Below are positions 7,608 through 16,316 of a stretch of 64,000 nt of DNA, one piece after another. The first letter of the stretch is position 1. Every line of letters begins with the position of its first letter. The notes beneath the pieces were generated by a model, which saw nothing but the letters and a program-made list of their open reading frames with translations, made no database searches and was not told the origin of the DNA. The stretch is from assembly GCA_943846735.1 (NCBI GenBank), contig OX044364.1:186001-250000 (forward strand), read 5' to 3'. The position numbers and the translations under genes were made by a program. Source of the DNA: CAJQLB01 sp905479065 (lineage in GTDB: Bacteria > Bacteroidota > Bacteroidia > Flavobacteriales > Flavobacteriaceae).

Positions 7608-8135
7608 ATGAAAATAAAATTGATTATTGCTGTCTTTTTATCCTTTAATTTTTTTGGGTTCGAAGTTCCTAACCCTTCACTGAAAAAGGTAAACAAAACA
7701 ATACAAAGCACTTACAATATTGAAAAATTCTCACTGAAGTCAGTTTCTTTAAGCAAATCGATAAATGAACAACTTTCAAGGAAAATAAACAATGAAAGTT
7801 TGTTTAAAATTATTTCAGATAATGAGCTTATTGGTTACGTTTATTTGGACAACGCACCGAGTAAAACAGCAACATTTGATTTTTTTGTTCTATTTGATGC
7901 CAATCTCATCATAACCAAAAGTAAAGTCCTTAGATATCGAGAGGAATATGGCGGAGAAATAGGGAGTAAGCGTTGGTTAAAACAATTCATTGGAGGTACT
8001 GCAAGTGATGCGTTTATTCCAAATAACAACATTATGGCAATTGCTGGTGCTACAATTTCTGTAAACTCCATGACGAAAGCTATTAACGAGATACTAGTAA
8101 ACATTGGTAAGCTAGAGGAATTAAACGTAATCTAA
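7608..8135 (+). CDS. Exported FMN-binding domain protein (predicted covalently flavinylated)
   Basis: A 175-residue exported protein with an N-terminal signal (residues 1-18) and a C-terminal FMN-binding domain (about 85-172) of the RnfG/NqrC type. The motif AIAGATISV (residues 145-152) matches the flavinylation signature around GAT. Thr149 is the likely site where an ApbE-type transferase would attach FMN; no ApbE gene is present here. GGEIGSKRWLKQFIG and the DAF segment before the motif are also typical. The gene overlaps the next by one base (TAATG), so the two are translationally coupled. The role is inferred to be electron transfer on the outer face of the inner membrane, perhaps to ferric iron or heme, given the neighbours and the Fur-like dyad in its promoter. 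Confidence 0.85.
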   Translation: MKIKLIIAVFLSFNFFGFEVPNPSLKKVNKTIQSTYNIEKFSLKSVSLSKSINEQLSRKINNESLFKIISDNELIGYVYLDNAPSKTATFDFFVLFDANLIITKSKVLRYREEYGGEIGSKRWLKQFIGGTASDAFIPNNNIMAIAGATISVNSMTKAINEILVNIGKLEELNVI

Positions 8136-8635
8136 TGCAGTTAGATGGCTTAATATACCGTGCTCCAAAAGAAATTAAGGTTTTGATAGGTGCTTTTATT
8201 TTTGTCTTGAGTGTTGGGTTTTACACAGGACTTCTTTTTGTGAAAGAAACATCATCAGCAAATCCAAATGGTATTGAGGAACAATATCTAGGAAATGAAA
8301 ACCAAGAACATATTCAAGTCATGAAATTTAAAAAAAGTGATCGTGAAATGTTAACGATGATTCATGGTCATATCTTATCCATGTCGATAATTTTCTTTTT
8401 AGTGGGATTAATTGTAAGTATCACAAGGTTACCCATTAAATTAAAATTATTTTTACTTATCGAGCCTTTTGTCTCTGTAGTTTTAACTTTTGGAGGTATA
8501 TACCTTTTGTGGAAAGGTATACTTTGGATGAAATATGTTATTATGTTTTCAGGAACTCTGATGTCTTTAACCTACACCATATCCGCTGTTCTTATTATAA
8601 AGCAACTATTTAAAAAGCCCTCAAACAATGTTTAA
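8135..8635 (+). CDS. Four-TM membrane protein coupled to the FMN protein
   Basis: A 166-residue inner membrane protein, not recognised by name. There are about four membrane segments: residues 15-35, 82-102, 108-128 and 133-158. A soluble loop lies between the first two. Two close histidines in MIHGHILSM (His77 and His79) start the second helix and could ligate a heme or metal. ATG overlaps the upstream stop codon, which strongly suggests that the two products form a complex. A reasonable reading is a membrane anchor or quinol-side electron donor for the flavinylated protein, but no characterised family was identified. The 3' end overlaps a hairpin terminator that includes the stop codon. Confidence 0.75.
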   Translation: MQLDGLIYRAPKEIKVLIGAFIFVLSVGFYTGLLFVKETSSANPNGIEEQYLGNENQEHIQVMKFKKSDREMLTMIHGHILSMSIIFFLVGLIVSITRLPIKLKLFLLIEPFVSVVLTFGGIYLLWKGILWMKYVIMFSGTLMSLTYTISAVLIIKQLFKKPSNNV

Positions 8636-8645
8636 GGGCCTATTT
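8617..8645 (-). terminator. Terminator between convergent operons
   Basis: GCCCT.AAAC (8617-8626) pairs with GTTT.AGGGC (8630-8639) around AAT. The T run lies on the minus-strand side (AAAAA at 8612-8616), so it best terminates the heme-uptake operon, though the stem could also stop plus-strand transcription. It overlaps the last codons of the 4-TM gene. Confidence 0.7.
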
Positions 8646-8673
8646 ACTGTTAGTCAATAGTTATATTGTTCAC

Positions 8674-9381
8674 TTAAGCTGTAATATTTGTTAAACTTTC
8701 ACGTTTCATTCGATTATCATTTTTAATGATTCTGTAGCCTATATATATAAATATTAGACCAATAAATTCTGTAATGAACAGAACTTCAACATGACCTAAT
8801 CGGGTAAATGTGCCTCCAATTCCTGGAAGTAAAGCACCAAATGCAATAAAAATATTACCTTTAAAATGAGCTTTTTTATCTTTACTCCCATAATATTTTG
8901 TAGCACTATATATAGCACCCCCAAATAGAAAAATGAACGAATAAATATTAATGATAGGCGAAAATTGTCTTACCCAAGTCCATTTAAATACGCGTCCTGT
9001 TAATTGATAATCAAAATCCAAAGGAACTTCAAATGGTGTTTGAGTGACATAATAGGAAGCAACAAGTATCAATACAATAAAAAATACAGAGCTGACATGT
9101 GCGAACCATCTACTCATCAATAGATAAACAGAACCTTGTGCTAAAGGAAAGCCACCTAGTAAAGCACCGACTATATACCACAACCTTACATTGACTTCAT
9201 TCCAGCCAAATAAAGCGTGAATACTTTCTGCAAAGGTTCCAAGACCGAATGCAAAAACACCAATAGACCACCATAAAAGATAAGATGTATTTCTTTTTTT
9301 ATAGTGACGGGTTATTTCAACAATAAAATAGATGGCGAAAACGGTTGTAAAAATAGGTATGTATGCTACTATTGGTTGCAT
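8674..9381 (-). CDS. Multi-TM membrane protein in the HmuY operon
   Basis: A 235-residue integral membrane protein with about seven hydrophobic segments spread along its length and a basic C-terminus (KNDNRMKRES). I do not recognise a characterised family. Helix 2-3 has WWSIGVFAFGLGTFAES and later GGFPLAQGSVYLLM; a scattered His and several Trp near helix ends are visible, but no enzyme motif is. It is the last gene of the TonB receptor-HmuY operon, four bases after hmuY, so it probably acts in uptake or sensing of the same substrate, or as an inner membrane partner. Nothing shows transport activity directly. Confidence 0.75.
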   Translation of the reverse strand: MQPIVAYIPIFTTVFAIYFIVEITRHYKKRNTSYLLWWSIGVFAFGLGTFAESIHALFGWNEVNVRLWYIVGALLGGFPLAQGSVYLLMSRWFAHVSSVFFIVLILVASYYVTQTPFEVPLDFDYQLTGRVFKWTWVRQFSPIINIYSFIFLFGGAIYSATKYYGSKDKKAHFKGNIFIAFGALLPGIGGTFTRLGHVEVLFITEFIGLIFIYIGYRIIKNDNRMKRESLTNITA

Positions 9382-9385
9382 TCCT

Positions 9386-10039
9386 TTAATTAAAGCTCAA
9401 TTCCCCTTCATTTGGTTGATACACATAATTAAACGAGTAGTATCTCGAGTCATTGATAGCAATTTCTGGTGTGATTTCAGTTGGTGCATCTTTGTAATAA
9501 CTTAAAATTTCAACTTTTGCATAGCGTCCGTCACGTGTTTTGAATACCAAAATTTTGCCGGGTGTTGGGGCAATGGTGTTATTCGCAGGGTTGTAAGTAT
9601 ACCACCCATTACCACTGCCTGTTACAATAGCATAGCCTTCTGTCGAATCCTGAGAAATTAAGGATGGATTAGCAGTCTCTATGTCTGAAAGCGTTCCTGC
9701 AGCAACATACGCCCCTCCTTCACCTGACCTATCAGGCTCATCTGTAGCGCCAAATGAAACACCTCCATTTACAATAATAGTGGATCCTCGGAATGCAATG
9801 TCCCAATCTGTTTCACTTGTTGTTTCATCTCCCAAGTTAAAATCAAATTTAGTAAAAGCTCCCGATACGGGAAGAGGTTGACCTGTATTTGGATCAATAC
9901 CTCCTTGTTGTGGGGCAAATAAATTGGTAATCGTGTTCGTTTCAATCGCTAGTGGTGTCGGTGTGTTGTCATCATCATTTGAACATGAGCTAAATGAAAT
10001 AACAAGTACGATTAGTGTAATTAAATTAAAATTTTTCAT
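9386..10039 (-). CDS. HmuY family heme-binding lipoprotein
   Basis: Surface or periplasmic-face lipoprotein of the HmuY family, whose founding member in Porphyromonas gingivalis binds heme and passes it to the receptor HmuR. The signal peptide ends FSSC (Cys19) followed by SNDDDN, an acidic flank typical of surface-exposed flavobacterial lipoproteins. Conserved features are SETDWDIAFRGSTIIVNGG early in the domain and GRYAKVEILSYYKDAP with SFNYVYQPN at the C-terminus. The two axial histidines of P. gingivalis HmuY are not obvious here (the mature part has no clear His pair), so heme ligation may differ or the ligand may be another iron complex. It lies 18 bases downstream of the TonB receptor. 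Confidence 0.85.
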   Translation of the reverse strand: MKNFNLITLIVLVISFSSCSNDDDNTPTPLAIETNTITNLFAPQQGGIDPNTGQPLPVSGAFTKFDFNLGDETTSETDWDIAFRGSTIIVNGGVSFGATDEPDRSGEGGAYVAAGTLSDIETANPSLISQDSTEGYAIVTGSGNGWYTYNPANNTIAPTPGKILVFKTRDGRYAKVEILSYYKDAPTEITPEIAINDSRYYSFNYVYQPNEGELSFN

Positions 10040-10057
10040 AGTTTTTGTGTTATTGAT

Positions 10058-12118
10058 TTAAAATTGAATATTAAGTTTTCCGTATATAATTCTTCCCGCT
10101 ATATTGCTGATGTTTTGTGAGTCTTTAAAGTCGAATAGGTTGTCAATGCCAAAGCCCAATTGATAGTTGTCTAAAAAGGTTTTATTGATAGCAAAATCAA
10201 TAACTACGAAGCCGTCAACAAAGTTGTCATAGGTGTCTAAAAAGGTGTTTCCGTTGGTGTCAATTAAGCCGTATTTACTGCGATAAGTGCCTCTTAAACT
10301 CGTATCCATTTTCAATGGCTCAAAAGAATAAAACATTTTTAAATTAGACATGTGTCTTGACCTGTTGTACAATCCAAAATAATCTTCCTTTTTTAATCTG
10401 AAAGATGGAGAACTTGAGTTGAGTCTTGCATACACTTCTCCATTTTCAAAAGCTTTAATCGCATTTTTATCGAAAGCATATAACAACTGATACCCTCCTG
10501 AAATCTTAAGATTTTGCGTGATTTTCCAAGAAGTATTGAACTCAAGCCCTTGGGTGTAAACTTTATTGACGTTGTAATAGCTGAATATGTTTTGTCCGTT
10601 TGTTTTATTGGCAATGACACGTGTATCAATTAAATCATCAATATTATTTCTAAAAAGATTGACACTGAATTTAAGTCCTGAGGGTAAGTTTAAGTCAACT
10701 CCAAAATTAATACTTATCGAATTTTCAGGATTTAACTCATTATTAAACTCAGATATAGGAACTATTATATTGGCTATTTGTCCTTGTTCATTTAGTTTTG
10801 GAATGGCTGTTACGACAGCATTATAACCGAGTACAGTATAGCCAACGGTTGCGTTAGTGAAATCAAAATAAAGCTGTCTAAAGTCAGGTGCTTTAAATCC
10901 ATAACCAACAGAACCTTTAATGGCTAAATAATCACTTAGTTCATAGCGTGCTGCTACTTTTGGACTAAATTGAGATTGATATTTATTGTGGCTATCTAAA
11001 CGAGCCCCTACAATAAGATTGAGTTTTGGAGTAATGTGACCATCATACTGCAGATAAACATAAGGTGAATTAAATTCAGGGCTTTCGGTGAAGTCTGTTC
11101 TGTTTAATGTTTCATGGTTAAATCCAATACCACCGATGAAACTGTTATTATCGTTTAAGGTAAAGGTGGCACGCGTTTCAGGTCTTACAAGTAATTGATT
11201 AAAAAAACTTGTACTAAAGCGATTTCCATCAAGATTATTTAGAAAATCCTTTGCTTTATATCTCGTTGCATAAAATTCAAAATAACTACTCCATTTGTCA
11301 CTGTAACGGTGGCGTAACTTTAAATGTGTATTCCATTCATTGACGTCACTTTCTCCAGCTAAACTACTAGAAGCGACGTATTCTTGATTTTGAGAAAAAT
11401 ACTTTCCTGCCACCAAAAGATGTGTTGCTTCATTAAAATCGTAAGTAAATTTTGAATTTAAGGTATAATTACTAAAAGGCTCGACAGTATTTAAGGCATC
11501 AGTTGTGTTTAAATCGTAACCATTACTTCGATAATGATTAAAAAAAGTTTGAATACTTAGTTTGTTCTTTTTAAAATTTATGTTATTGTTAAAATCTGTG
11601 GTATTAAAAGATCCAATTCTGTAGTTCACATCTCCTTTAAACCCATTTTTAGGACGTTCTGTAATAATATTAATAACTCCACCAAGAGCTTCACTACCGT
11701 ATAAACTGGAAGATGCTCCTTTAACAATTTCTATTTGTTTGATATTTCCAACAGCAATTCTCGTGATATCTAATGTGCCGGCTGATCGACCAATTAAAGG
11801 CACCCCATCAATTAGAATTAAAGTGTATTGTGAATCTAACCCTTGCACTTGAATGCCTTCACCACCACCAAAATCAGGCACAGTAATTAAACCCGTTTGC
11901 TCGTTTAAAATATCATTTAATCGTAGTGAATTAGAGCTTTTAATATCCTTTGATGAGATGATTTGGGCAGGCATCGGTAATGACGAAAGTTGTCTTAGTG
12001 TTCTGGTTGCTGTAATAATAACTTCGTTTAATTCCTGAGTTAGAAGGCTGTCCTGAGCACGAGTGTTATTTATGTAAAATAACGTAATAAGAATCAGTAT
12101 TAAATTTTTTATAAACAC
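10058..12118 (-). CDS. TonB-dependent outer membrane receptor (HmuR/BtuB-like)
   Basis: Outer membrane active transporter of 686 residues. The signal peptide ends TRAQD (about residue 22). The next residues, with LNEVIITATRT, form the TonB box and plug start. The plug covers about 35-150 (IQVQGLDSQYTLILIDGVPLIG, IEIVKGASSSLYGSEALGGVINII) and is followed by a 22-strand barrel ending in KLNIQF with a terminal Phe. It lacks the carboxypeptidase-like N-terminal domain of SusC-type receptors and so belongs with siderophore/heme/cobalamin receptors. HmuY downstream makes heme or an iron complex the likely substrate. The start is GTG at 12118, just after a -7 box at 12141-12148. No Fur-like dyad was found upstream, unlike in the facing plus-strand genes. 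Confidence 0.92.
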   Translation of the reverse strand: MFIKNLILILITLFYINNTRAQDSLLTQELNEVIITATRTLRQLSSLPMPAQIISSKDIKSSNSLRLNDILNEQTGLITVPDFGGGEGIQVQGLDSQYTLILIDGVPLIGRSAGTLDITRIAVGNIKQIEIVKGASSSLYGSEALGGVINIITERPKNGFKGDVNYRIGSFNTTDFNNNINFKKNKLSIQTFFNHYRSNGYDLNTTDALNTVEPFSNYTLNSKFTYDFNEATHLLVAGKYFSQNQEYVASSSLAGESDVNEWNTHLKLRHRYSDKWSSYFEFYATRYKAKDFLNNLDGNRFSTSFFNQLLVRPETRATFTLNDNNSFIGGIGFNHETLNRTDFTESPEFNSPYVYLQYDGHITPKLNLIVGARLDSHNKYQSQFSPKVAARYELSDYLAIKGSVGYGFKAPDFRQLYFDFTNATVGYTVLGYNAVVTAIPKLNEQGQIANIIVPISEFNNELNPENSISINFGVDLNLPSGLKFSVNLFRNNIDDLIDTRVIANKTNGQNIFSYYNVNKVYTQGLEFNTSWKITQNLKISGGYQLLYAFDKNAIKAFENGEVYARLNSSSPSFRLKKEDYFGLYNRSRHMSNLKMFYSFEPLKMDTSLRGTYRSKYGLIDTNGNTFLDTYDNFVDGFVVIDFAINKTFLDNYQLGFGIDNLFDFKDSQNISNIAGRIIYGKLNIQF

Positions 12119-12140
12119 TTGATATTGTTTAAAATCGGGG

Positions 12141-12148
12141 CAAAATTA
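12141..12148 (-). promoter_or_regulatory. -7 element (TAATTTTG) for the TonB receptor operon
   Basis: Reading the minus strand, TAATTTTG followed by C matches TAnnTTTG and lies 22 bases before the GTG start. No TTG is present at the consensus -33 spacing, so an activator may be needed. Confidence 0.55.
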
Positions 12149-12354
12149 GAAGATATAAAGATGAATAAATAACGCTCAAAGAACTTTTAATAACGCAAGG
12201 AGAACTTTGTATTTTTTTTAACAAATTCACTTAAGGGTAGGACTTTTAAACTTTTACTTGTTTTATTTATATCTGCGCACAATTACATAATATCATGTCA
12301 CATATCTTGGTATTTGGGTAATACACATAATTCAACAACTATTCTATTAATACA

Positions 12355-13623
12355 TTAGTTTTTTTGCAATGGTTGTTCTGAGTTTTTTTCAAAAAAGGCA
12401 AAATAGCAAGTTCCTAAAAATGTAACACTAAAAATAGCGACCATAAAATTGTTACTGTTTGGCATATAATTAGAAAGACCAAACCAATCGTTGGAATTAT
12501 TGATAACGAAAAGACCCAAACCAGAAAAGAGCGAAACTGCTAAAATCGATATGTTATCTTTATCCATTAAGGAAGTGTATCCATAAATACCGAAAAATAT
12601 AACGCTACCATAAATTAAGGCCTCTGAAGTTTCTAAATAGCTAAAGTTGTAAAATAAAAAAAGCATTAGAAATAAGGATGTAATTAATTGCAAAAACGAC
12701 CAAACAATTAATGATTTTGATGGGTTGGTTTTATATTTCTTTTGATTTTCAGGGAAGTCAATAATTGCAATTGGATATTTTTCTACGACATCTTGTGGTC
12801 TCCAACCCGTAGGCATAAACCATAATTTTAATTTGTCTGGCCAATGCTTTGTGCGGTAAGCGTCTTTTGTTAGTTGCCAAAGATGTTGGAAGTTTATTAT
12901 AATGGGATTCCAACTACGTACAGGTTTTAACACGCCGTAAACAGGTGTTACTGACTCTAGTTCTTCTTGAAACGTTCCAAACATTCGATCCCAAACGCAA
13001 AAAATAGCACCTAAATTTTTATCAATGTATTCTTTGTTAATAGCATGATGCACACGGTGCTGCGAAGGTGTAACAATGATAAATTCTAAAAAGCCTAATT
13101 TTCCTATATGTTTCGTATGATACCAAAATTGAGAAAAGAGGTGTATAGGAGCAAGTACCACAATGACTTTGTGAGGTACCCCCGCGATGGCCGCTGGAAT
13201 TAATAAAATAGAAAAATAACCTAGTAGAGTAGATATTGATTGCCTTAAAGCGCAAGCTAAATTGAATTCCTCACTGCTATGATGAATGACGTGCTGATTC
13301 CAGAAAAAGTTAATTTTATGGCAGAGTCTATGATTCCAGTAACTGGCAAAATCGATACAGATAAACGCAATAAGATAGACAATCCAAGAGGAGGTAATGT
13401 CAAACACAGCAAGGTGATTAAATAATAAAGGGTAGGAAATGATGACAACTATTAACCCAAGAGAATCTTTAATGATGTTCGTTATGCCGGAGCTTAAACT
13501 CGAAATTGTATCTAAGGCTCTATGGGTTTGTTTATTTGTGAAATGACCATAACCAATTTCAATCAACATTAAAATAATAAAACAGGGGATAGCATATAAT
13601 AAGACAGTTGTGTAATCTTCCAT
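12355..13623 (-). CDS. Sterol desaturase/fatty acid hydroxylase family membrane enzyme
   Basis: Integral membrane di-iron oxygenase of the fatty acid hydroxylase superfamily, 422 residues. Histidine boxes are HRLCH (about residue 99), HHSSE (about 114) and HRVHH (about 190), set among membrane helices in the first 200 residues. After the catalytic half comes a soluble segment containing WDRMFGTF and a C-terminal block of about four extra membrane helices (about 310-415). That two-part layout resembles alkylglycerol monooxygenase-like proteins of Bacteroidota more than the short carotenoid hydroxylases. The substrate is probably a lipid, not readable from sequence. It is monocistronic, and its upstream region is shared with guaB, which is divergent. 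Confidence 0.88.
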   Translation of the reverse strand: MEDYTTVLLYAIPCFIILMLIEIGYGHFTNKQTHRALDTISSLSSGITNIIKDSLGLIVVIISYPLLFNHLAVFDITSSWIVYLIAFICIDFASYWNHRLCHKINFFWNQHVIHHSSEEFNLACALRQSISTLLGYFSILLIPAAIAGVPHKVIVVLAPIHLFSQFWYHTKHIGKLGFLEFIIVTPSQHRVHHAINKEYIDKNLGAIFCVWDRMFGTFQEELESVTPVYGVLKPVRSWNPIIINFQHLWQLTKDAYRTKHWPDKLKLWFMPTGWRPQDVVEKYPIAIIDFPENQKKYKTNPSKSLIVWSFLQLITSLFLMLFLFYNFSYLETSEALIYGSVIFFGIYGYTSLMDKDNISILAVSLFSGLGLFVINNSNDWFGLSNYMPNSNNFMVAIFSVTFLGTCYFAFFEKNSEQPLQKN

Positions 13624-13754
13624 GTATTATAATAAAGTGTAAAAGTAAATATTAATATTTATTTTTAAAAAGAGGGACATCTCTTAACGTATCTTAATAT
13701 GATTATCTGATACAGTCTGAGTTGATTTCAGTCTTTTAAATGAAATAAAATGTG

Positions 13755-13762
13755 TAATTTTG
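13755..13762 (+). promoter_or_regulatory. -7 element (TAATTTTG) of guaB
   Basis: TAATTTTG followed by CA ends one base before the ATG at 13764. The mRNA would begin at or after that ATG, which supports the downstream ATG at 13785 as the guaB start. Confidence 0.55.
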
Positions 13763-13784
13763 CATGCAATTAAAAGCTAAGGCG

Positions 13785-15257
13785 ATGATTGCACATCAAA
13801 ACAAAATTGTTGGAGAAGGTCTTACCTATGACGACGTTCTATTGGTTCCAGCGTATTCCGAAACTTTACCTCGTGAAGTAAGCATAAAGACAAAATTTAC
13901 AAAAAATATTGCTATCAATATTCCAATTATTTCTGCAGCAATGGATACTGTTACAGAGAGCAGAATGGCTATAGCCATGGCGCAGGAGGGAGGTATTGGT
14001 GTATTACATAAGAATATGTCTATAAAGGAACAAGCTGACAAAGTACGTAAAGTTAAGCGAGCTGAAAGTGGTATGATTATGGATCCTGTAACACTACCAT
14101 TATCAGCAACAGTTCTAGATGCAAATCAATACATGAAGGAGTACCGTATTGGAGGAATTCCAATTGTAGATGATTCAGGGACTCTGAAAGGGATAGTAAC
14201 CAATAGAGATTTGCGTTTTGAGCATGACAAAAAGCGTCCAATTGTTGAGGTAATGACAAGCGATAATCTGGTGACTGCCGCAGTTGGAACATCCTTAAAA
14301 GATGCAGAAGCTATTCTTCAGAAGCATAAAATAGAAAAGCTTCTCATTGTTAATGACAACAACAAATTAGTTGGATTAATTACGTTTAGAGATATTACAA
14401 AAGTAACACTAAAACCAATCGCAAATAAAGATCAGTTTGGTAGATTAAGAGTAGCTGCAGCAATTGGTGTCACAAGTGATGCGGTAGATAGGGCCTCAGC
14501 TTTAGTGAATTCTGGTGTTGATGCCGTTATCATAGACACCGCTCATGGACATACGAAAGGAGTAGTTGATGTATTAAAGCAAATTAAAACAAGTTTTCCA
14601 ACGTTGGATGTTATTGTAGGGAATATCGCAACTGGAGAAGCTGCAAAATATTTAGTAGAAGCAGGAGCTGACGCAGTGAAGGTAGGAATTGGTCCTGGTT
14701 CAATTTGTACAACTCGAGTTGTTGCGGGAGTAGGTTTTCCTCAATTTTCAGCAGTACTTGAAGTCGCTGACGCAATAAAAGGCTCAGGAGTTCCTGTCAT
14801 TGCTGATGGAGGGATTAGATACACAGGTGATATTCCAAAAGCCATTGCTGCAGGTGCCGATTGTGTAATGTTAGGATCATTACTGGCTGGCACAAAAGAG
14901 TCACCGGGTGAAACTATTATCTATGAAGGTAGAAAATTTAAGTCTTACAGGGGTATGGGATCTGTTGAAGCAATGAAAGAAGGTAGTAAGGATCGTTATT
15001 TTCAGGATATTGAGGATGATATTAAAAAGCTAGTACCCGAGGGAATTGTTGGCAGAGTCCCTTACAAAGGAGAATTATTTGAAAGTATTCATCAGTTTGT
15101 TGGTGGTCTTAGAGCAGGAATGGGATATTGTGGTGCAAAAGACATCAATACATTGAAAGAAACGGGTCGTTTTGTAAAAATAACTTCTTCAGGGATAAAC
15201 GAAAGCCATCCTCATGATGTGATGATAACAAAAGAAGCTCCAAATTACTCAAGATAA
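13785..15257 (+). CDS. guaB: IMP dehydrogenase
   Basis: Oxidises IMP to XMP with NAD, the first committed step of GMP synthesis. The N-terminal barrel strand has GEGLTYDDVLLVPAYS. Two CBS domains interrupt the barrel (about residues 90-205), with VTNRDLRFE and ITFRDITKV ending each. The catalytic loop is GIGPGSICTTR, whose Cys forms the thioimidate; then come VIADGGIRYTGD and GSLLAGT for phosphate binding and the flap with YRGMGS. From the ATG at 13785 the protein is 490 residues, the family norm. The earlier ATG at 13764 lies next to the -7 box and adds seven untypical residues, so I rejected it. Confidence 0.97.
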   Translation: MIAHQNKIVGEGLTYDDVLLVPAYSETLPREVSIKTKFTKNIAINIPIISAAMDTVTESRMAIAMAQEGGIGVLHKNMSIKEQADKVRKVKRAESGMIMDPVTLPLSATVLDANQYMKEYRIGGIPIVDDSGTLKGIVTNRDLRFEHDKKRPIVEVMTSDNLVTAAVGTSLKDAEAILQKHKIEKLLIVNDNNKLVGLITFRDITKVTLKPIANKDQFGRLRVAAAIGVTSDAVDRASALVNSGVDAVIIDTAHGHTKGVVDVLKQIKTSFPTLDVIVGNIATGEAAKYLVEAGADAVKVGIGPGSICTTRVVAGVGFPQFSAVLEVADAIKGSGVPVIADGGIRYTGDIPKAIAAGADCVMLGSLLAGTKESPGETIIYEGRKFKSYRGMGSVEAMKEGSKDRYFQDIEDDIKKLVPEGIVGRVPYKGELFESIHQFVGGLRAGMGYCGAKDINTLKETGRFVKITSSGINESHPHDVMITKEAPNYSR

Positions 15258-15272
15258 CATTAGTGAACAACT

Positions 15273-16160
15273 TTAGCGAGTCATATTCATGACGGTGTAG
15301 CTTCTAGACCATGACGAGATTTCTCCCGGTTTGAGTTGAATTTGATGAAACAATTCTGGACTTATAACATGATTACATCCCCATAAATTTATTTTCTTTG
15401 TAAAAAAGTCTCCTACTTCTTTGATGGCTATTTGGTTTTTTATGTTTTGTATTTCCCATTGTGCTCTTACTTTTTTTCCTCCTGAAAGATTACTGAAAAA
15501 AAAAGGTGTGGAGGGGGATTTTATAAATTCAAAAGAATTTTGACTCAACTTTATAAGTTTTTCTGGATTTACAACTTCATCAAATAGTTCTTGATGTAGA
15601 ACGTTTGGAAATTTTAAGTCGTAGGCAGATCCAATCTTCGTGTTGTTGATGGCAATGAAATTATGCGTATACTCATCGGTAATAATATCCTTGCTACCTC
15701 TGTTTTCTAATTCATATGAAATTAAAAAACCAGAATTGAGTAACGAAATATTCTTTTTTAGTACATAGGCGTATCCGTTATAAATATCAGATTTACACCT
15801 AATCGTAATATTGTTTAAGGATGGTTTTACACTAAATTGTGCTGGCTTAATGTCGTAAGGTTTTTCAAAGTGATAGCTTGAGTCAGTTTTTTTTAATAGT
15901 CCAATTCCAATTTTATGAAACCATCCGCCAATGTCAGTATCATCAAAGCCCAAAGCTTCATTAATACCAAATTCATTATAGCACCCTTTACCTTTAACAT
16001 GTTCGTTTGATCCGTTAAATTTTTCGGTCTGTGTTAGAGGGATGTTTTTAAAAAGAACTTCAGCTATTTTTCCACTCCAATCAAATCGTGAAAATTTATA
16101 ATTTTTAGCTGGATGATCGATATGAATTTCTAAATTTTTATTTTTCAGTATAAACGTCAT
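15273..16160 (-). CDS. Galactose mutarotase-like (aldose epimerase fold) protein
   Basis: A 295-residue cytoplasmic protein without a signal peptide, resembling the galactose mutarotase-like superfamily. Features are FDWSGKIAEVLFKNIPL near the N-terminus, YNEFGINEALGFDD, DEYTHNFIAINN with a His in the position used by sugar epimerases, and the C-terminal SPELFHQIQLKPGEISSWSR strand typical of that beta-supersandwich. The specific sugar is unknown. Such proteins often bind hexoses or their phosphates. It is convergent with guaB, 15 bases beyond the guaB stop, and transcribed separately from the VOC gene upstream. Confidence 0.65.
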   Translation of the reverse strand: MTFILKNKNLEIHIDHPAKNYKFSRFDWSGKIAEVLFKNIPLTQTEKFNGSNEHVKGKGCYNEFGINEALGFDDTDIGGWFHKIGIGLLKKTDSSYHFEKPYDIKPAQFSVKPSLNNITIRCKSDIYNGYAYVLKKNISLLNSGFLISYELENRGSKDIITDEYTHNFIAINNTKIGSAYDLKFPNVLHQELFDEVVNPEKLIKLSQNSFEFIKSPSTPFFFSNLSGGKKVRAQWEIQNIKNQIAIKEVGDFFTKKINLWGCNHVISPELFHQIQLKPGEISSWSRSYTVMNMTR

Positions 16161-16316
16161 GAATTTTTAAAATCGTTTTTTTAGGCTTGAGGTATTACCA
16201 TGTAAATTATCAAACAAGCTGTCTTTAATATTATGGTCATACCTTGAAGCTACATTAATGTGATTGATAGATCATGATCTCTAAATGATTAAATATTATG
16301 CATTTCATACTTATCA

